Counted from the stretch's first letter, positions 10,857-23,106 are shown. The stretch: DNA of 64,000 nt from an uncultured Gallionellaceae bacterium (GCA_903847155.1 CAINCU010000014.1:62001-126000); one strand, 5' to 3'. Numbers and translations: made by a program. Notes: generated by a model not told the origin, from the letters alone.

Positions 10857-11492
10857 TTAGCTGGCGCCATCACGTTTTTCGATGGCCTTTCTTGCGCCCT
10901 CAGGGAGTTTGTCGTACAAAGATTGAATATGTTTCGGTCTAGATATTCTTTCCTCAACAATGAGATTCATCATGACAAACAAATTGTGAGCAATTTCTGG
11001 AGTGTCGTTTATTTCGATTTCACCAGGATGAACTGCGTTGTTTCCTACGACACGACAGAAATCAAGGGCCTGTTGTACTAAAACTGGTAATCCCTTCTTA
11101 ACAAGCTCTCCAATATCATCATTAATATTTCTCCCTTTCTCCCCAAGGACAGTCATTAATTTTTGGAGAGCGAGTCGTAACAAAGCTGATGCTGCCCTAG
11201 GCGATATTGCAACAATATCTCTTGCTTCATCATAGTCTGCAAGACACTCTTGTGGCATATCAACATGCGGTGGTGGGACGGGAGCAGATGAGGGAACTAT
11301 CATCTGTTTCTTGTACCAATAAGACCATTTATGACAATGTCCACAAACGCAGAAATCCCAATCATCTGCCACCGTAAAGCCACCATGTCCAGAGCTATAA
11401 TAAAAATTATGCCACGATTGAGTAGCATAAACGGCACACTGAATGCAGTGGAACTGATGACTCTTATACACTGGCGGATAGTACTTCTGCAT
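10857..11492 (-). CDS. DUF4145-like protein with N-terminal Cys-rich segment
   Basis: ARDIVAISPRAASALLRLALQKLMTVLGEKGRNINDDIGELVKKGLP...ALDFCRVVGNNAVHPGEIE. Confidence 0.7.
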   Translation of the reverse strand: MQKYYPPVYKSHQFHCIQCAVYATQSWHNFYYSSGHGGFTVADDWDFCVCGHCHKWSYWYKKQMIVPSSAPVPPPHVDMPQECLADYDEARDIVAISPRAASALLRLALQKLMTVLGEKGRNINDDIGELVKKGLPVLVQQALDFCRVVGNNAVHPGEIEINDTPEIAHNLFVMMNLIVEERISRPKHIQSLYDKLPEGARKAIEKRDGAS

Positions 11493-11550
11493 ATAGTGTC
11501 CCCTTAAGTATTTGTGACTGTGTTTGTCGGGCTATCAGACGTTTTTTTCC

Positions 11551-14349
11551 TTACATCAGCTTCTTCAACTTATAAATCTTCTCCAACGCTTCCTTCGGAC
11601 TCAACTCATCCGGCTGCAATTCACGCAGCGCCTGCAATAGCGGATGCTCTTCCGGTTCTTTCTCAATCACCACTGGTCGCTGGTCGAACAGATCGCCCTG
11701 CGGATTCTGTGCGGCGCTGTTCTGTTCGAGTTTGAGCAGTTGTTTTTTGGCAGTGCGGATGACGTCGTTGGGTACGCCCGCCAACGCGGCGACTTGCAGG
11801 CCGTAGCTTTGGCTGGCGGCGCCTTCGTTGACGCTGTGCAGGAACACGATGCTGTGCTGGTGTTCGATGGCGGCGAGGTGGACGTTGGCGAGCTGGGTGA
11901 ATTCTTCGGCCAGCCGCGTGAGTTCGAAATAGTGGGTGGCGAACAGCGTGTAGCTGCGGTTCTTTTCCAGCAGGTGGCGCGCGATGGCGTAGGCGAGGGC
12001 GAGGCCGTCGAAGGTGCTGGTGCCGCGCCCGATCTCGTCCACCAGCACCAGACTTTTTTCGGTGGCGTTGTGCAGGATGTTGGCGGCCTCGGTCATCTCG
12101 ACCATGAAGGTGGAACGTCCGCTGGCGAGGTCGTCCGATGCGCCGATGCGCGTGAAGATCTGGTCGATTTCGCCCAGCACCGCCGCTTGTGTGGGGACGA
12201 AGCAGCCGACATGCGCGAGCAGCGCGATGATGGCGACCTGGCGCATGTAGGTGGATTTACCGCCCATGTTGGGGCCGGTGATGAGCAGTGTGCGGCGCGC
12301 GTCGTTGAGCGCGGTGTCGTTCGGCGTGAACTGATCGACTTGCGCTTCCACTACCGGATGCCGACCTTTGATGATATTGATCTGCGCATCGTCGGCGAAT
12401 TGCGGCGCGCTGAAATTCAGCGTGGTGGCACGTTCGGCGAAGGTGGCGAGCACGTCCAGTTCGGCGATGGCGGCGGCGATGTTTTGCAGTTGCGGGATGA
12501 ACGGCGCGAGCTGGTCGAGCAATTGTTCGTACAGAAATTTCTCGCGTGCCAGTGCGCGCTCGTTGGCGGAGAGCGCCTTGTCCTCGAAGGTTTTCAGTTC
12601 CGGCGTGATGTAGCGCTCGGCATTCTTCAGCGTCTGGCGGCGGCGGTAATCGTCCGGCACGTTGACGGATTGCGCTGCGCTCACTTCGATGTAGAAACCA
12701 TGCACGCGGTTGTATTCCACTTTCAGTGTGGTGATGCCGGTGCGCTGGCGCTCGCGGGTTTCCAATGCCAGCAGGAAATCGCCGCAGTTGGTTTGGATGC
12801 CGCGCAACTCATCTAACTCTGCATCGAAGCCGTCGGCGATTACGCTGCCTTCGCGCAGCACTGAAGAGGGTTCGGGTTTGAGGGTTTTTTGCAGCAACTC
12901 TACTAACTTAATTCCCGTTCGCCCTGAGCTTGTCGAAGGGTGAACGGGCGCGCCGGTCTGCACGTCGCTGCGCGACGATCCTTCGACAGGTTCAGGACGA
13001 ACGGGCTGGTGAGGTTCAAGAGAGTCAATTGTCTGGAGTGCATCGGCCAGTTGCTGGATGAGCGGCGCATCGCATTGCGCCAACGAGGCATGCAGTTGCG
13101 GCAAAGTGAGCAGCGTGTCGCGCAAGCCGGAAAGGTCGCGCGGCCTGGCACTGCGCAGGGCGATGCGGGCGGTGATACGCTCTACATCGACGCAGGGTTT
13201 CAGGTGATCGTGCACGTCTTTGTATAGCTCCCTCTCCCGCAGGCGGGAGAGGGTTGGGGTGAGGGTCTGTGAGGTGAGCGCTTTGTTGTGCAACCCCTCA
13301 CCCCCAGCCCCTCTCCCGCCTGCGGGAGAGGGAAGTAGTTTGGAGACCGCATCCAGCCTTGCACTCAATACATTTCGATCCCGCAACGGATGATGCAACC
13401 AGTTCGCCAGCAAGCGGCTGCCCATGTTGGTGGCGCAAGTGTCGAGCAGCGAGAGCAGCGTCGGCGCGGGTTCGCCGCGCAGGGTTTGGGTGATCTCTAG
13501 GTTGCGCCGCGTGCTGGCATCCATGCGCACATAGCGATCCGCGCTGTACACCTGCACGCTGCGGATGTGGCTGATGGCTTGGCCTTGGGTGAGTTTGGCG
13601 TAGCCGAGTAATGCGCCTGCGGCTTCCAAGCCGACGCTGAAATTGTCGCAGCCGAATCCGGCGAGATCGAGGGTGGCGAACTGCTGGCATAGCGCGCGGC
13701 GCGCGCTTTCCACATCGAAATGCCAATCGGGCAATGCCCGAAGAGCCGCATGAATACTGGCTTGCGGGGCAGTGCTTTCGGCGTGCAGAATCTCGGAAGG
13801 TTGCAGTCGTTCCAGTTCGGCAGGCAGATTTTCGGTGGTGGTTTCGCAGATGACGAATTGGCCGGAGGCCAGGTTCAACCAAGCCAAACCAACTCCTCCC
13901 GAACTGCCCTTGGCCGGGGAGGCGATGGCGAGCAACAGGTTGTCGCGCTTCTCTTCCAGCAATGCGGAATCGGTGACGGTGCCCGGCGTGACGATGCGCA
14001 TCACTTTGCGTTCGACAGGGCCTTTGCTGGTGGCGGGGTCGCCGATCTGTTCGCAGATGGCGATGGATTCGCCCATCTTCACCAGGCGCGCCAGATATTG
14101 CTCTGCCGCGTGATACGGCACACCCGCCATCTTGATCGGGTTGCCGTTGGATGCGCCGCGCTGGGTGAGCGTGATGTCGAGCAGCTTGGCGGCGCGAACC
14201 GCGTCGTCATGGAACAGTTCGTAGAAATCGCCCATGCGGTAGAACAGCAGCATATCGGGATGCTGCGCTTTGATGGCCAGATACTGCTGCATCATGGGCG
14301 TGTGGTTAGCTTGTTGGGCCACTCCGTTGTTGGATGCGTCGGCAGACAT
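11551..14349 (-). CDS. mutS: DNA mismatch repair protein MutS (with two in-frame repeat insertions)
   Basis: [50 protein letters not shown]. Confidence 0.96.
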   Translation of the reverse strand: MSADASNNGVAQQANHTPMMQQYLAIKAQHPDMLLFYRMGDFYELFHDDAVRAAKLLDITLTQRGASNGNPIKMAGVPYHAAEQYLARLVKMGESIAICEQIGDPATSKGPVERKVMRIVTPGTVTDSALLEEKRDNLLLAIASPAKGSSGGVGLAWLNLASGQFVICETTTENLPAELERLQPSEILHAESTAPQASIHAALRALPDWHFDVESARRALCQQFATLDLAGFGCDNFSVGLEAAGALLGYAKLTQGQAISHIRSVQVYSADRYVRMDASTRRNLEITQTLRGEPAPTLLSLLDTCATNMGSRLLANWLHHPLRDRNVLSARLDAVSKLLPSPAGGRGAGGEGLHNKALTSQTLTPTLSRLRERELYKDVHDHLKPCVDVERITARIALRSARPRDLSGLRDTLLTLPQLHASLAQCDAPLIQQLADALQTIDSLEPHQPVRPEPVEGSSRSDVQTGAPVHPSTSSGRTGIKLVELLQKTLKPEPSSVLREGSVIADGFDAELDELRGIQTNCGDFLLALETRERQRTGITTLKVEYNRVHGFYIEVSAAQSVNVPDDYRRRQTLKNAERYITPELKTFEDKALSANERALAREKFLYEQLLDQLAPFIPQLQNIAAAIAELDVLATFAERATTLNFSAPQFADDAQINIIKGRHPVVEAQVDQFTPNDTALNDARRTLLITGPNMGGKSTYMRQVAIIALLAHVGCFVPTQAAVLGEIDQIFTRIGASDDLASGRSTFMVEMTEAANILHNATEKSLVLVDEIGRGTSTFDGLALAYAIARHLLEKNRSYTLFATHYFELTRLAEEFTQLANVHLAAIEHQHSIVFLHSVNEGAASQSYGLQVAALAGVPNDVIRTAKKQLLKLEQNSAAQNPQGDLFDQRPVVIEKEPEEHPLLQALRELQPDELSPKEALEKIYKLKKLM
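12914..13005. repeat. Inverted repeat (CGTTCGCCCTGAGCTTGTCGAAGG / CCTTCGACAGGTTCAGGACGAACG) inside mutS
   Basis: Direct reading of both arms; encodes PVRPEPVEG...PSTSSGRTG in MutS. Confidence 0.9.
13230..13332. repeat. Inverted repeat (CCCTCTCCCGCAGGCGGGAGAGGGTTGGGGTGAGGG...) inside mutS
   Basis: Two arms 13230-13266 and 13294-13332; encodes [13 protein letters not shown]...[12 protein letters not shown] in MutS. Confidence 0.9.
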
Positions 14350-14358
14350 TGCTTGCTA

Positions 14359-15156
14359 TCAGCCTATTAGCCCCGGAGTCAGATGTGGCGAAATGATATG
14401 CAACAGTTGCTGGTGGATGTCGGGGTTACCCGCGCAGATGTGGCCGCTCTTAAGGAACGTGTCCGTGCCGTGCAGGTCGCTGACCATGCCGCCTGCCTCG
14501 GTGATGAGCAAGGCTCCTGCCGCGATGTCCCATGGCTTGAGTCCGGTCTCGAAGAACGCATCGTAACGGCCTGCGGCAGTCCAGGCGAGGTCGAGCGAGG
14601 CGGCGCCGGGGCGGCGTATGCCTGCGCTTTTTTGCATGACATCGCGCACGATGTCCATGTAGGGTTCAAGGTGATCGAAATTGCTATAGGGGAATCCGGT
14701 GCCGATCAGGCTGTCGGCCATTTCCTTGCGCTTGCTCACGCGCAGGCGCTTGTCGTTGAGATAGGCGCCGCGTCCGCGCGTGGCGGTGAACAGGTCGTTA
14801 CTGGTCGGGTCGTACACCACGGCCTGGGTCAGGATGCCGTTGTGTTGCAGGCCGATGGACACGGCGTATTGCGGCACGCCATGCAGAAAGTTGGTGGTGC
14901 CGTCTAGCGGGTCGATGATCCACACGTATTCCGACTCGCCTTGGGCGCCGCTCTCTTCTGCTAGAATCGCATGGTCGGGATAGGCCTGCTTCAGGGCTTC
15001 GATGATGATGCGCTCGGCGGCGCGATCCACTTCGCTGACGTAATCCGCGTGGGATTTTTTGGTCACGGTGAGGTGGTCGAGGTTGTCGGCGGCACGGTGA
15101 ATCAGATTGCCGGCGCGACGCGCGGCCTTCACCGCGATGTTGAGCATGGGGTGCAT
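14359..15156 (-). CDS. suhB: Inositol-1-monophosphatase family protein
   Basis: [39 protein letters not shown]. Confidence 0.93.
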   Translation of the reverse strand: MHPMLNIAVKAARRAGNLIHRAADNLDHLTVTKKSHADYVSEVDRAAERIIIEALKQAYPDHAILAEESGAQGESEYVWIIDPLDGTTNFLHGVPQYAVSIGLQHNGILTQAVVYDPTSNDLFTATRGRGAYLNDKRLRVSKRKEMADSLIGTGFPYSNFDHLEPYMDIVRDVMQKSAGIRRPGAASLDLAWTAAGRYDAFFETGLKPWDIAAGALLITEAGGMVSDLHGTDTFLKSGHICAGNPDIHQQLLHIISPHLTPGLIG

Positions 15157-15194
15157 ATCAGTACGACCTTTTTAATGAGCTGGGGAAATCCGGC

Positions 15195-15992
15195 GTGCAT
15201 TTTAGTTGGTATTGCGTTTTGAATAAACCAAATCCTTTCGAACATATTCGGGTAGTCCTTAGTCACACCACCCATCCGGGCAACATCGGCGCGGCGGCGC
15301 GGGCGATGAAGACCATGGGCTTGCGCCATCTTTATCTCATCAATCCGCGCTATTTCCCAGATGCGCAGGCCACGGCGATGGCGGCGGGGGCGGACGATGT
15401 TTTGTCCAATGCGGTGGTGTGCAGCTCCATCGACGAGGCGCTGCGCGATGTGGTGTTTACCGTGGCGATGACGGCGCGGCTGCGCGACATATCCATTGCG
15501 GTGAAGACACCACGCGAGGCGATGCCCGAGGTGTTGCAGCAAGCGGCTACGCAGCCTGTGGCCTTGCTGTTCGGCACCGAGATGTCGGGCCTGACCAACG
15601 AGGAAATGGGCAAGGCGCAACTGGGTGTGAACATTCCGTCGCATCCCGATTTCTCCTCGCTCAACATTGCGGCATCGGTGCAGGTGATCGCTTACGAACT
15701 GAGTGTGGCGGCGGCTTCATTCACGCGGGTAGCCGCAGAAACTCAGCCTGCCTCGCACGAACGACTGGAGGGCTTGTACGCGCATCTGGAAAAGACGCTG
15801 TTCGAGATCGGCTTTTTCAACACGCAAAATCCGGCGCGGCTGATGCAGCGCTTGCGCCGTTTGTACTCGCGCACGCGGCTGGAGGATGAGGAGGTCAATA
15901 TCCTGCGCGGTATCCTGACTGTGACAACCGGTTACAATGCGCGCCTCAAAAAACGTTATCTGGAAGAACACCCGGATGTTCAACAACATTAG
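15195..15992 (+). CDS. trmJ: tRNA (cytidine/uridine-2'-O-)-methyltransferase TrmJ
   Basis: [40 protein letters not shown]. Confidence 0.92.
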   Translation: MHFSWYCVLNKPNPFEHIRVVLSHTTHPGNIGAAARAMKTMGLRHLYLINPRYFPDAQATAMAAGADDVLSNAVVCSSIDEALRDVVFTVAMTARLRDISIAVKTPREAMPEVLQQAATQPVALLFGTEMSGLTNEEMGKAQLGVNIPSHPDFSSLNIAASVQVIAYELSVAAASFTRVAAETQPASHERLEGLYAHLEKTLFEIGFFNTQNPARLMQRLRRLYSRTRLEDEEVNILRGILTVTTGYNARLKKRYLEEHPDVQQH

Positions 15993-16707
15993 AGAAGACA
16001 TTGCCAGCGTATTTGCCCGCGACCCGGCGGCGCGCACCACGTTCGAGGTGCTGACCTGCTACCCCGGTTTGCACGCGCGTATCCTGCACCGTCTGTCAAA
16101 TACGCTGTGGCACGCTAACTTTAAATGGCTGGCGCGATTTACTTCGCATTTTGCGCGCTGGATCACCGGCATCGAGATTCATCCTGGCGCGACGATTGGT
16201 AAAAGATTTTTCATTGACCACGGCATGGGTGTGGTGATCGGCGAAACTGCCGAGATCGGCGACGACGTGACCATGTATCACGGTGTGACCTTGGGCGGTA
16301 CTTCGTGGCGCGAAGGCAAGCGCCACCCGACTTTGGGCAACGGCGTAGTGGTTGGCGCGGGTGCGAAAGTGTTGGGGCCAATTCATATTGGCGACGGTGC
16401 GAAGATTGGTTCCAACGCGGTGGTGGTGAAGGATGTTCCGGCGGGTGCGACAGCAGCGGGTATCCCGGCGCGTATCCTCGATGAAGAGAAGAAAACCGCC
16501 CCCATTTTCAATGCTTACGGTATCGGCAACGACAAGGATGATCCGCTCTCCAAGGCCATCCACGGCCTGTTGGGGCATAGCGTTACTGTTGATCAGCGCA
16601 TCAATTTTATCTTGCAACAATTGGAGAAGATGGGCGTGCCGGTAGAAGAGGAACGTGCCACTGCCGACAAGTTCGACCCGAATCATTTGAATAAGATTGT
16701 TGATTAA
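15976..16707 (+). CDS. cysE: Serine O-acetyltransferase (isc-linked copy)
   Basis: Hexapeptide repeat: [34 protein letters not shown]. Confidence 0.94.
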   Translation: MFNNIREDIASVFARDPAARTTFEVLTCYPGLHARILHRLSNTLWHANFKWLARFTSHFARWITGIEIHPGATIGKRFFIDHGMGVVIGETAEIGDDVTMYHGVTLGGTSWREGKRHPTLGNGVVVGAGAKVLGPIHIGDGAKIGSNAVVVKDVPAGATAAGIPARILDEEKKTAPIFNAYGIGNDKDDPLSKAIHGLLGHSVTVDQRINFILQQLEKMGVPVEEERATADKFDPNHLNKIVD

Positions 16708-16805
16708 AAGAATCAAGTATTCTATTATCTCCATAGCGATAGTGTTATTTAAGGGTGTGGCAGATGTTTACGGTTACGCCGGTCTGAATTTATTGGAGAA
16801 ATATT

Positions 16806-17288
16806 ATGAGACTTACAACTAAGGGACGGTTTGCGGTGACTGCGATGGTCGATCTGGCGATGCGCGGTGGAAAAGGTCCGGTGACGCTGGCGGGTATTAG
16901 CGAGCGTCAGAAGATTTCGTTGTCATATCTGGAACAGTTGTTCGGCAAGTTGCGCAGGAGCAATGTGGTGGCAAGTGTGCGTGGTCCGGGCGGCGGTTAT
17001 TGTTTGGCGCGTCCAGCGAACAAAATATCGGTGGTCGAAATCATTTCCGCAGTGGATGAGCCGCTGGATGTCACCAATTGCAGCAGTAAGGGCGATTGCC
17101 AGGATGGCAAGCCGTGCATGACGCATCAACTGTGGTACGGTCTGAACGTGGTGATCTATGAGCATCTGAGCAAGATCAATTTGCAGCAACTGGTGGACGG
17201 TCAAAGCAATGCCGAGAAAAACAACGTCGAGTTGAGTTCCGCGATGCTGAAAAATATGCACCACTCCCTCCAGCAAGCTACGGTCTGA
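16806..17288 (+). CDS. iscR: Fe-S cluster regulator IscR
   Basis: MRLTTKGRFAVTAMVDLA; CSSKGDCQDGKPC. Confidence 0.95.
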   Translation: MRLTTKGRFAVTAMVDLAMRGGKGPVTLAGISERQKISLSYLEQLFGKLRRSNVVASVRGPGGGYCLARPANKISVVEIISAVDEPLDVTNCSSKGDCQDGKPCMTHQLWYGLNVVIYEHLSKINLQQLVDGQSNAEKNNVELSSAMLKNMHHSLQQATV

Positions 17289-17303
17289 TTCTCGAGAGTT
17301 TAT

Positions 17304-18518
17304 ATGGCACTCCATCTTCCTATTTATCTGGATTACTCGGCGACCACTCCGGTTGATCCGCGCGTGGCCGAGATGATGATTCCCTATCTCACCGAAAAAT
17401 TCGGCAATCCCGCCTCGCGTTCGCATTCATTTGGCTGGACTGCAGATGAGGCGGTGGAACGCGCTCGAGAGCAAGTGGCGGCGCTGGTGAATGCCGACCC
17501 GAAAGAGATCGTGTGGACATCCGGCGCAACTGAATCCAACAATCTGGCGTTGAAGGGCGCGGCGCATTTTTATGCCGACAAAGGTAAGCACATCATCACC
17601 GTGCAAACCGAACACAAAGCCATTCTCGACACCGTGCGTGAATTGGAACGTCAGGGTTTCTCTGCGACTTACCTCGATCCCGAGCCGAATGGTTTGATCG
17701 ATCTTGAAAAACTCAAAGCCGCCTTGCGTCCCGACACCACCATCGTTTCGGTGATGCTGGTGAACAACGAGATTGGAGTGATTCAGGACATAGCGGCTAT
17801 CGGCGAAATCTGCCGTGCCAAAGGCATCCTGTTCCATGTAGATGCGGCGCAGGCCACCGGCAAGGTAGTGATCGACCTGCAAAAGCTCAAAGTTGACCTG
17901 ATGTCGTTCTCCGCGCACAAAACCTACGGCCCGAAAGGCATTGGCGCGCTGTACGTGCGGCGCAAACCGCGTGTGCGTCTGGAAGCGCAGATGCACGGTG
18001 GCGGCCATGAGCGCGGCTTCCGCTCCGGCACCCTGCCAACACATCAGATCGTCGGCATGGGCGAAGCGTTCCGCATCGCCAAGGAAGAAATGGCTACCGA
18101 GAACGAACGCATCCGCATGTTGCGCGACCGTCTGTGGGCGGGGCTGTCGAACATGGAAGAGGTGTATCTGAATGGCGACCTGGAACATCGTGTGCCGCAC
18201 AACCTGAACGTGAGCTTCAACTTCGTCGAAGGCGAATCGTTGATCATGGCGGTGAAAGACATCGCGGTATCCAGCGGCTCGGCCTGCACCTCGGCCAGTC
18301 TGGAGCCATCCTACGTGTTGCGCGCTTTGGGACGCAACGACGAATTGGCACACAGCTCGATTCGTTTTACCATTGGACGTTTCACAACCATTGAAGAAGT
18401 GGATTACGCAGTGAAACTATTGCATGAAAAAATTGCCAAATTGCGCGAGCTCTCTCCTTTATGGGATATGTTCAAAGAGGGGGTGGATTTGAATAGCGTG
18501 CAGTGGGCAGCCCACTAA
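17304..18518 (+). CDS. iscS: Cysteine desulfurase IscS
   Basis: [35 protein letters not shown]. Confidence 0.96.
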   Translation: MALHLPIYLDYSATTPVDPRVAEMMIPYLTEKFGNPASRSHSFGWTADEAVERAREQVAALVNADPKEIVWTSGATESNNLALKGAAHFYADKGKHIITVQTEHKAILDTVRELERQGFSATYLDPEPNGLIDLEKLKAALRPDTTIVSVMLVNNEIGVIQDIAAIGEICRAKGILFHVDAAQATGKVVIDLQKLKVDLMSFSAHKTYGPKGIGALYVRRKPRVRLEAQMHGGGHERGFRSGTLPTHQIVGMGEAFRIAKEEMATENERIRMLRDRLWAGLSNMEEVYLNGDLEHRVPHNLNVSFNFVEGESLIMAVKDIAVSSGSACTSASLEPSYVLRALGRNDELAHSSIRFTIGRFTTIEEVDYAVKLLHEKIAKLRELSPLWDMFKEGVDLNSVQWAAH

Positions 18519-18528
18519 GGAGAACATC

Positions 18529-18945
18529 ATGGCTTATAGCGAAAAAGTTTTGGATCATTACGAGAATCCGCGCAACGTCGGGGCGCTGGACAAGAACGAT
18601 GCATTTGTTGGCACCGGCATGGTCGGTGCACCTGCTTGCGGTGACGTGATGAAGTTGCAGATCAAGGTGGGCAAGGACGGCATCATCGAAGATGCCAAGT
18701 TCAAGACCTACGGCTGCGGTTCCGCGATAGCGTCCAGTTCGCTCGTTACCGAATGGGTAAAGGGTAAGACGGTGGATCAGGCGCTGGCGATCAAGAACAC
18801 GCATATCGCCGAAGAACTGGCCTTGCCTCCGGTGAAGATTCACTGTTCCATCCTGGCGGAAGATGCCATTAAGGCGGCAGTTGCGGATTACAAGGCGAAG
18901 AGCGGGGCGATGGTGGAGACCGCCGCCTGCAACGGAAATAAATAG
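18529..18945 (+). CDS. iscU: Fe-S scaffold IscU
   Basis: [29 protein letters not shown]. Confidence 0.96.
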   Translation: MAYSEKVLDHYENPRNVGALDKNDAFVGTGMVGAPACGDVMKLQIKVGKDGIIEDAKFKTYGCGSAIASSSLVTEWVKGKTVDQALAIKNTHIAEELALPPVKIHCSILAEDAIKAAVADYKAKSGAMVETAACNGNK

Positions 18946-18954
18946 GAGGAAGGC

Positions 18955-19278
18955 GTGTCGATCTCATTGACTGAAAATGCGGCGAAACATGTGCGAAATT
19001 TTTTGGCTAAACGCGGCAAAGGTGTAGGGCTGCGTGTTGGTGTGCGCACCAGTGGTTGTTCCGGCATGGCGTACAAACTGGAATTCGCCGATGCCGTGGA
19101 TTGCGAGGATTTGCAATTCACCAGCAACGGTGTGGTGGTGCTGGTCGATCAGCAGAGCCTGCCCTACATTGACGGCATGGAACTGGATTACACGCGCGAG
19201 GGTTTAAACGAAGGTTTCAAGTTCAATAATCCGAACGTGAAAGATTCCTGCGGCTGCGGCGAAAGCTTCAAGGTTTGA
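18955..19278 (+). CDS. iscA: Fe-S assembly protein IscA
   Basis: [18 protein letters not shown]...CGCGESF; GTG start. Confidence 0.95.
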   Translation: MSISLTENAAKHVRNFLAKRGKGVGLRVGVRTSGCSGMAYKLEFADAVDCEDLQFTSNGVVVLVDQQSLPYIDGMELDYTREGLNEGFKFNNPNVKDSCGCGESFKV

Positions 19279-19286
19279 AAAAACCA

Positions 19287-19357
19287 TTAGCCATGGAAGA
19301 ACACCGATGACCACTGATAAAACATCCGTGAAATTTCGTGTTCATCTGTGGCTAAAT
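19287..19357. repeat. Imperfect inverted repeat between iscA and hscB
   Basis: ttagccatggaagaacaccgatga ... tttcgtgttcatctgtggctaa. Confidence 0.75.
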
Positions 19358-19385
19358 TGTTTTACCTTATGATAAGAATCTATTG

Positions 19386-19928
19386 ATGCAACCCATCAGC
19401 TTTGATCTTCAGCAGGATTTCTTCTCCCTCTTTTCGCTTCCTCATCGTTTCCAATTCGATATCACCTTGCTTGAGCAGAATTACCGCTCATTGCAAGCGC
19501 AAGTCCATCCCGATAAATTCGTGCACCTCTCCGAGGCTGAACGCCGACTATCCATGCAATGGGCGACGCACGTTAACGAGGGCTACCAGACGTTGCGCAA
19601 TCCACTGAACCGCGCGCGCTATCTGTTGACGCTGCAAGGTGTGGATACGCAGGAAAACAGCAACACCGCAATGCCTGTTGAATTTTTGATGCAGCAAATG
19701 GAATGGCGCGAGGCACTGGAAGAAGCTAGACAGGCGAAAGACAGTGCAGTGCTGGATGAGTTGGAGCAGCGCGTGCAGCATGAGATGCGTGCTTTGCAGC
19801 ACGATCTCGCGCGCGATCTCGATGAGATGCACGATTACGCCGCCGCTTCCGGTATAGTGCGCAAACTTAAATTTCTTGAAAAGATTGCGGAGGAAATTGG
19901 CTCCGCATTCGACGAACTCGATACTTAA
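19386..19928 (+). CDS. hscB: Co-chaperone HscB
   Basis: J-domain HPDKF, isc context. Confidence 0.93.
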   Translation: MQPISFDLQQDFFSLFSLPHRFQFDITLLEQNYRSLQAQVHPDKFVHLSEAERRLSMQWATHVNEGYQTLRNPLNRARYLLTLQGVDTQENSNTAMPVEFLMQQMEWREALEEARQAKDSAVLDELEQRVQHEMRALQHDLARDLDEMHDYAAASGIVRKLKFLEKIAEEIGSAFDELDT

Positions 19929-20005
19929 AGGGAATCGCTGATTTTGTGGTTGCACTATCCCGCAAGGGCACACAAAACGGTTTACCCTACCAACGAATAA
20001 ATCAA

Positions 20006-21874
20006 ATGGCTCTACTCCAAATCGCAGAACCCGGCCTTAGCGCCGCCCCCCACCAACACCGCTTGGCAGTCGGCATCGACTTGGGAACGACCAACTCACT
20101 CGTGGCCACGGTTCGCAACGGTGTCAGCACCGTGTTGAATGATGCACACGGCAGGGCGCTACTGCCTTCGGTAGTGCGTTACGCTGAGGAAGGCAGCGTG
20201 CAGGTGGGCGAGGATGCGCAAGCGTTACAGAGCCAGGATCCGCACAACACCATCGTTTCGGTGAAGCGTTTCATGGGGCGCGGCCTCAAGGATGTGGGCG
20301 ATGTAAGTAATTTGCCGTACCGCTTTGTGGATGCTCCGGGAATGTTGCAACTGCGCACCGCGGTTGGCGTGAAGAGCCCGGTTGAAGTGTCTGCAGAAAT
20401 CCTCAAGGTGCTGCGCGAACGTGCGGAACTTTCCCTGGGCGGTGAACTGGTCGGTGCGGTCATCACTGTTCCCGCTTATTTCGACGACGCGCAACGCCAG
20501 GCCACCAAGGATGCGGCGAAGCTGGCCGGCATCAACGTGCTGCGCCTGCTCAACGAACCGACAGCCGCCGCCATTGCCTATGGGCTGGATAACGCTGCCG
20601 AAGGTGTCTATGCCGTGTACGACCTTGGCGGCGGCACGTTCGATGTGTCTATCCTGCGCCTTTCCAAAGGCGTGTTCGAGGTGCTGGCAACCAACGGTGA
20701 CTCTGCACTGGGCGGCGACGATTTCGACCATCGCGTCTATTGCTGGCTGCTGGAAAAAAACGAACTCTCTGCACTGTCCGCACAAGACATTCGCACCCTG
20801 TTGACCCATGCGCGTGCAGGCAAGGAGCTGTTGAGCGAACATAGTGAAACGAAGATCACCGCCGTGCTTTCCGGCGGCGAGCTGATTGACAACACGCTGA
20901 CGCGCGACGAATTCCACGTCATGTCGCAGAATCTGGTACAGCGCACCGTGCAGGCGCTGCGCCGTGCATTGCGCGATGCCAAGCTCACCGCGCAGGAGGT
21001 CAAGGGCGTGGTGATGGTGGGCGGTGCAACGCGCATGCCGCACATCCAGCAGGCCGTCGGCGACTTCTTCGGGCAGAACCCGCTGAACAATCTCGATCCC
21101 GACAAGGTGGTGGCACTGGGCGCGGCGATACAGGCCAATGTGCTGGCGGGCAACCGCAGTAGTGATGACTGGTTGTTGCTTGATGTCATTCCGCTCAGTC
21201 TTGGCATCGAGACCATGGGCGGCTTGGTGGAAAAGATCATCCCGCGCAATAGCACCATCCCCAGTGCACGCGCGCAGGAATTCACCACTTACAAAGACGG
21301 ACAGACCGCGATGAGCATCCACGTGGTGCAGGGCGAGCGCGAGCTGGTGAGCGATTGCCGTTCGTTGGCCAAGTTCGAGTTGCGCGGCATTCCGGCCATG
21401 GTGGCGGGTTCGGCGCATATTCGCGTTACCTTCCAGGTGGATGCCGACGGATTGCTTAGCGTCTCGGCACGCGAGGCCGTCAGCGGCACAGAAGCGAACA
21501 TCGTGGTCAAACCTTCATACGGTTTGAGCGACGAAGAGATTACGCGCATGCTGCAAGAATCCACGCAACATGCGCGAGACGACATGCTGGCGCGCGCACT
21601 GCGCGAGCAACAAACCGAGGCGGGGCAATTGCTGGAGGCGGTGGAGAATGCCTTGCAGCAGGACGGCGACGCCTTGCTGGATGCCGCAACGCAGGTGCGC
21701 ATCCGCAGCAGCATGGATGCATTGCGCGCGGTATTGACCGGCAGCGAACATCAGGCGATCAAGCGAGCAGTGGAAGCTTTGAACCTCGCCACCACCGACT
21801 TCGCGCAACGCCGCATGGATAAAAGCGTGAAGCATGCGCTGGCGGGCCATAAACTATCCGAACTGGAGGGTTGA
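20006..21874 (+). CDS. hscA: Fe-S chaperone HscA
   Basis: [53 protein letters not shown]. Confidence 0.96.
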   Translation: MALLQIAEPGLSAAPHQHRLAVGIDLGTTNSLVATVRNGVSTVLNDAHGRALLPSVVRYAEEGSVQVGEDAQALQSQDPHNTIVSVKRFMGRGLKDVGDVSNLPYRFVDAPGMLQLRTAVGVKSPVEVSAEILKVLRERAELSLGGELVGAVITVPAYFDDAQRQATKDAAKLAGINVLRLLNEPTAAAIAYGLDNAAEGVYAVYDLGGGTFDVSILRLSKGVFEVLATNGDSALGGDDFDHRVYCWLLEKNELSALSAQDIRTLLTHARAGKELLSEHSETKITAVLSGGELIDNTLTRDEFHVMSQNLVQRTVQALRRALRDAKLTAQEVKGVVMVGGATRMPHIQQAVGDFFGQNPLNNLDPDKVVALGAAIQANVLAGNRSSDDWLLLDVIPLSLGIETMGGLVEKIIPRNSTIPSARAQEFTTYKDGQTAMSIHVVQGERELVSDCRSLAKFELRGIPAMVAGSAHIRVTFQVDADGLLSVSAREAVSGTEANIVVKPSYGLSDEEITRMLQESTQHARDDMLARALREQQTEAGQLLEAVENALQQDGDALLDAATQVRIRSSMDALRAVLTGSEHQAIKRAVEALNLATTDFAQRRMDKSVKHALAGHKLSELEG

Positions 21875-21875
21875 G

Positions 21876-22220
21876 ATGACGCAGATTATTGTGTTGCCGC
21901 ACGAAGAGTTGTGCCCCAAGGGCGCGTTGTTCGATGTGGCACCCGGCACTTCGATTTGTAATGCGCTATTGGAGCACGACATCGAGATCGAACATGCGTG
22001 CGAGAAATCCTGTGCCTGCACCACCTGCCACGTCATCGTGCGCGAAGGGTTTGACAGTCTGGAAGAAGCCACGGAACTGGAAGAGGATATGCTTGACAAA
22101 GCTTGGGGACTTGAATCCAGATCGCGTTTGGGTTGTCAGGCTATTGTCGGCGAGCAGGAGCTGGTAATCGAGATACCCAAGTACACTATTAACATGGCAA
22201 AGGAAGGACACAACAAATGA
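21876..22220 (+). CDS. fdx: ISC-type 2Fe-2S ferredoxin
   Basis: CEKSCACTTCHV...LGCQ. Confidence 0.95.
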   Translation: MTQIIVLPHEELCPKGALFDVAPGTSICNALLEHDIEIEHACEKSCACTTCHVIVREGFDSLEEATELEEDMLDKAWGLESRSRLGCQAIVGEQELVIEIPKYTINMAKEGHNK

Positions 22221-22411
22221 AATGGATAGATGTGCGCGACATCGCGATTGCGTTGAGCGAAAAACATTCAGACGTTGATCCGCGCGCAGTGCGGTTTGTC
22301 GATTTGCATAACTACGTGGTCGAACTGGACGGGTTCGATGACGATCACCACCACGGCGGCGAGAAAGTGCTGGAAGCTATTCAAGCGGCCTGGATAGATG
22401 AGGTGGAATAA
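22217..22411 (+). CDS. iscX: IscX (Fe-S assembly)
   Basis: MKWIDVRDIAIALSEKHSDVDPRAVRFVDLHNYVVELDGFDDD. Confidence 0.94.
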   Translation: MKWIDVRDIAIALSEKHSDVDPRAVRFVDLHNYVVELDGFDDDHHHGGEKVLEAIQAAWIDEVE

Positions 22412-22916
22412 TATGTTGAAGCTATGGCAAAACATTTCCCGTCGCTGGTTGTATCTTATCGGCGCATTAGCGGTAGCAGCCATGTTTGGCTCGGCCCTGT
22501 ATCTGCAATACATACTGCACCAGGAGCCCTGTCCGCTATGCATGATCCAGCGCGTCATTTTCATCGCCATCGGCGTGCTGTTCGCCGTTGCGGCGCTGCA
22601 TAATGCAAAACTGATCGGCGCCAGGATATATTCCATATTGATTGCGCTCTTCGCAGCGGGGGGTGTGGCAGTCGCCTCACATCACATCTGGCTGCAACAC
22701 CTGCCCAAAGATCAGGTACCCGGTTGCGGCCCCGGGCTGGATTTCATGCTGAAAAATTTCCCGATGTCCGACGTGTGGCAAGAACTGATGCACGGCTCCG
22801 GCGAATGTGCCGTCAAAGGCTGGACATTTCTGACGTTGAGCATCCCCGAGTGGTCGCTGGTCAGCTATGTGTTACTGGGTGTGTTTGCGCTAATGGTTGG
22901 CTGGAAGAAACGCTGA
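22398..22916 (+). CDS. dsbB: Disulfide bond formation protein DsbB
   Basis: EPCPLCMIQR, four TM segments. Confidence 0.93.
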   Translation: MRWNNMLKLWQNISRRWLYLIGALAVAAMFGSALYLQYILHQEPCPLCMIQRVIFIAIGVLFAVAALHNAKLIGARIYSILIALFAAGGVAVASHHIWLQHLPKDQVPGCGPGLDFMLKNFPMSDVWQELMHGSGECAVKGWTFLTLSIPEWSLVSYVLLGVFALMVGWKKR

Positions 22917-23099
22917 TTACTCGGTAATCCTGGCCACTACGCGCCGCACAAAAGGCGCGACCACCAGCACCGTGGGAAATGCGACAGGCCACGCCGTAGC
23001 AAAACCCTTGAACCATGCCACGAAAAATTCGTCACCAAAACTCCGGCTGATGAGCAGTACCGTGCCGGAATCTTCATCAGTTTGTCGCGCCTTGATCCC
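22917..23099 (-). pseudogene. DUF2798-like membrane protein fragment (no proper N-terminus)
   Basis: Reverse-strand reading GTVLLISRSFGDEFFVAWFKGFATAWPVAFPTVLVVAPFVRRVVARITE*. Confidence 0.6.
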
Positions 23100-23106
23100 T
23101 AATCCA

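Noticed and set aside
11644-12816. 390-aa forward ORF opposite mutS (and 13720-14370, 20225-21418, 28799-29857, 30686-31729)
   Set aside because: All lie antisense to strongly conserved genes and show no family motifs; codon-bias shadows.
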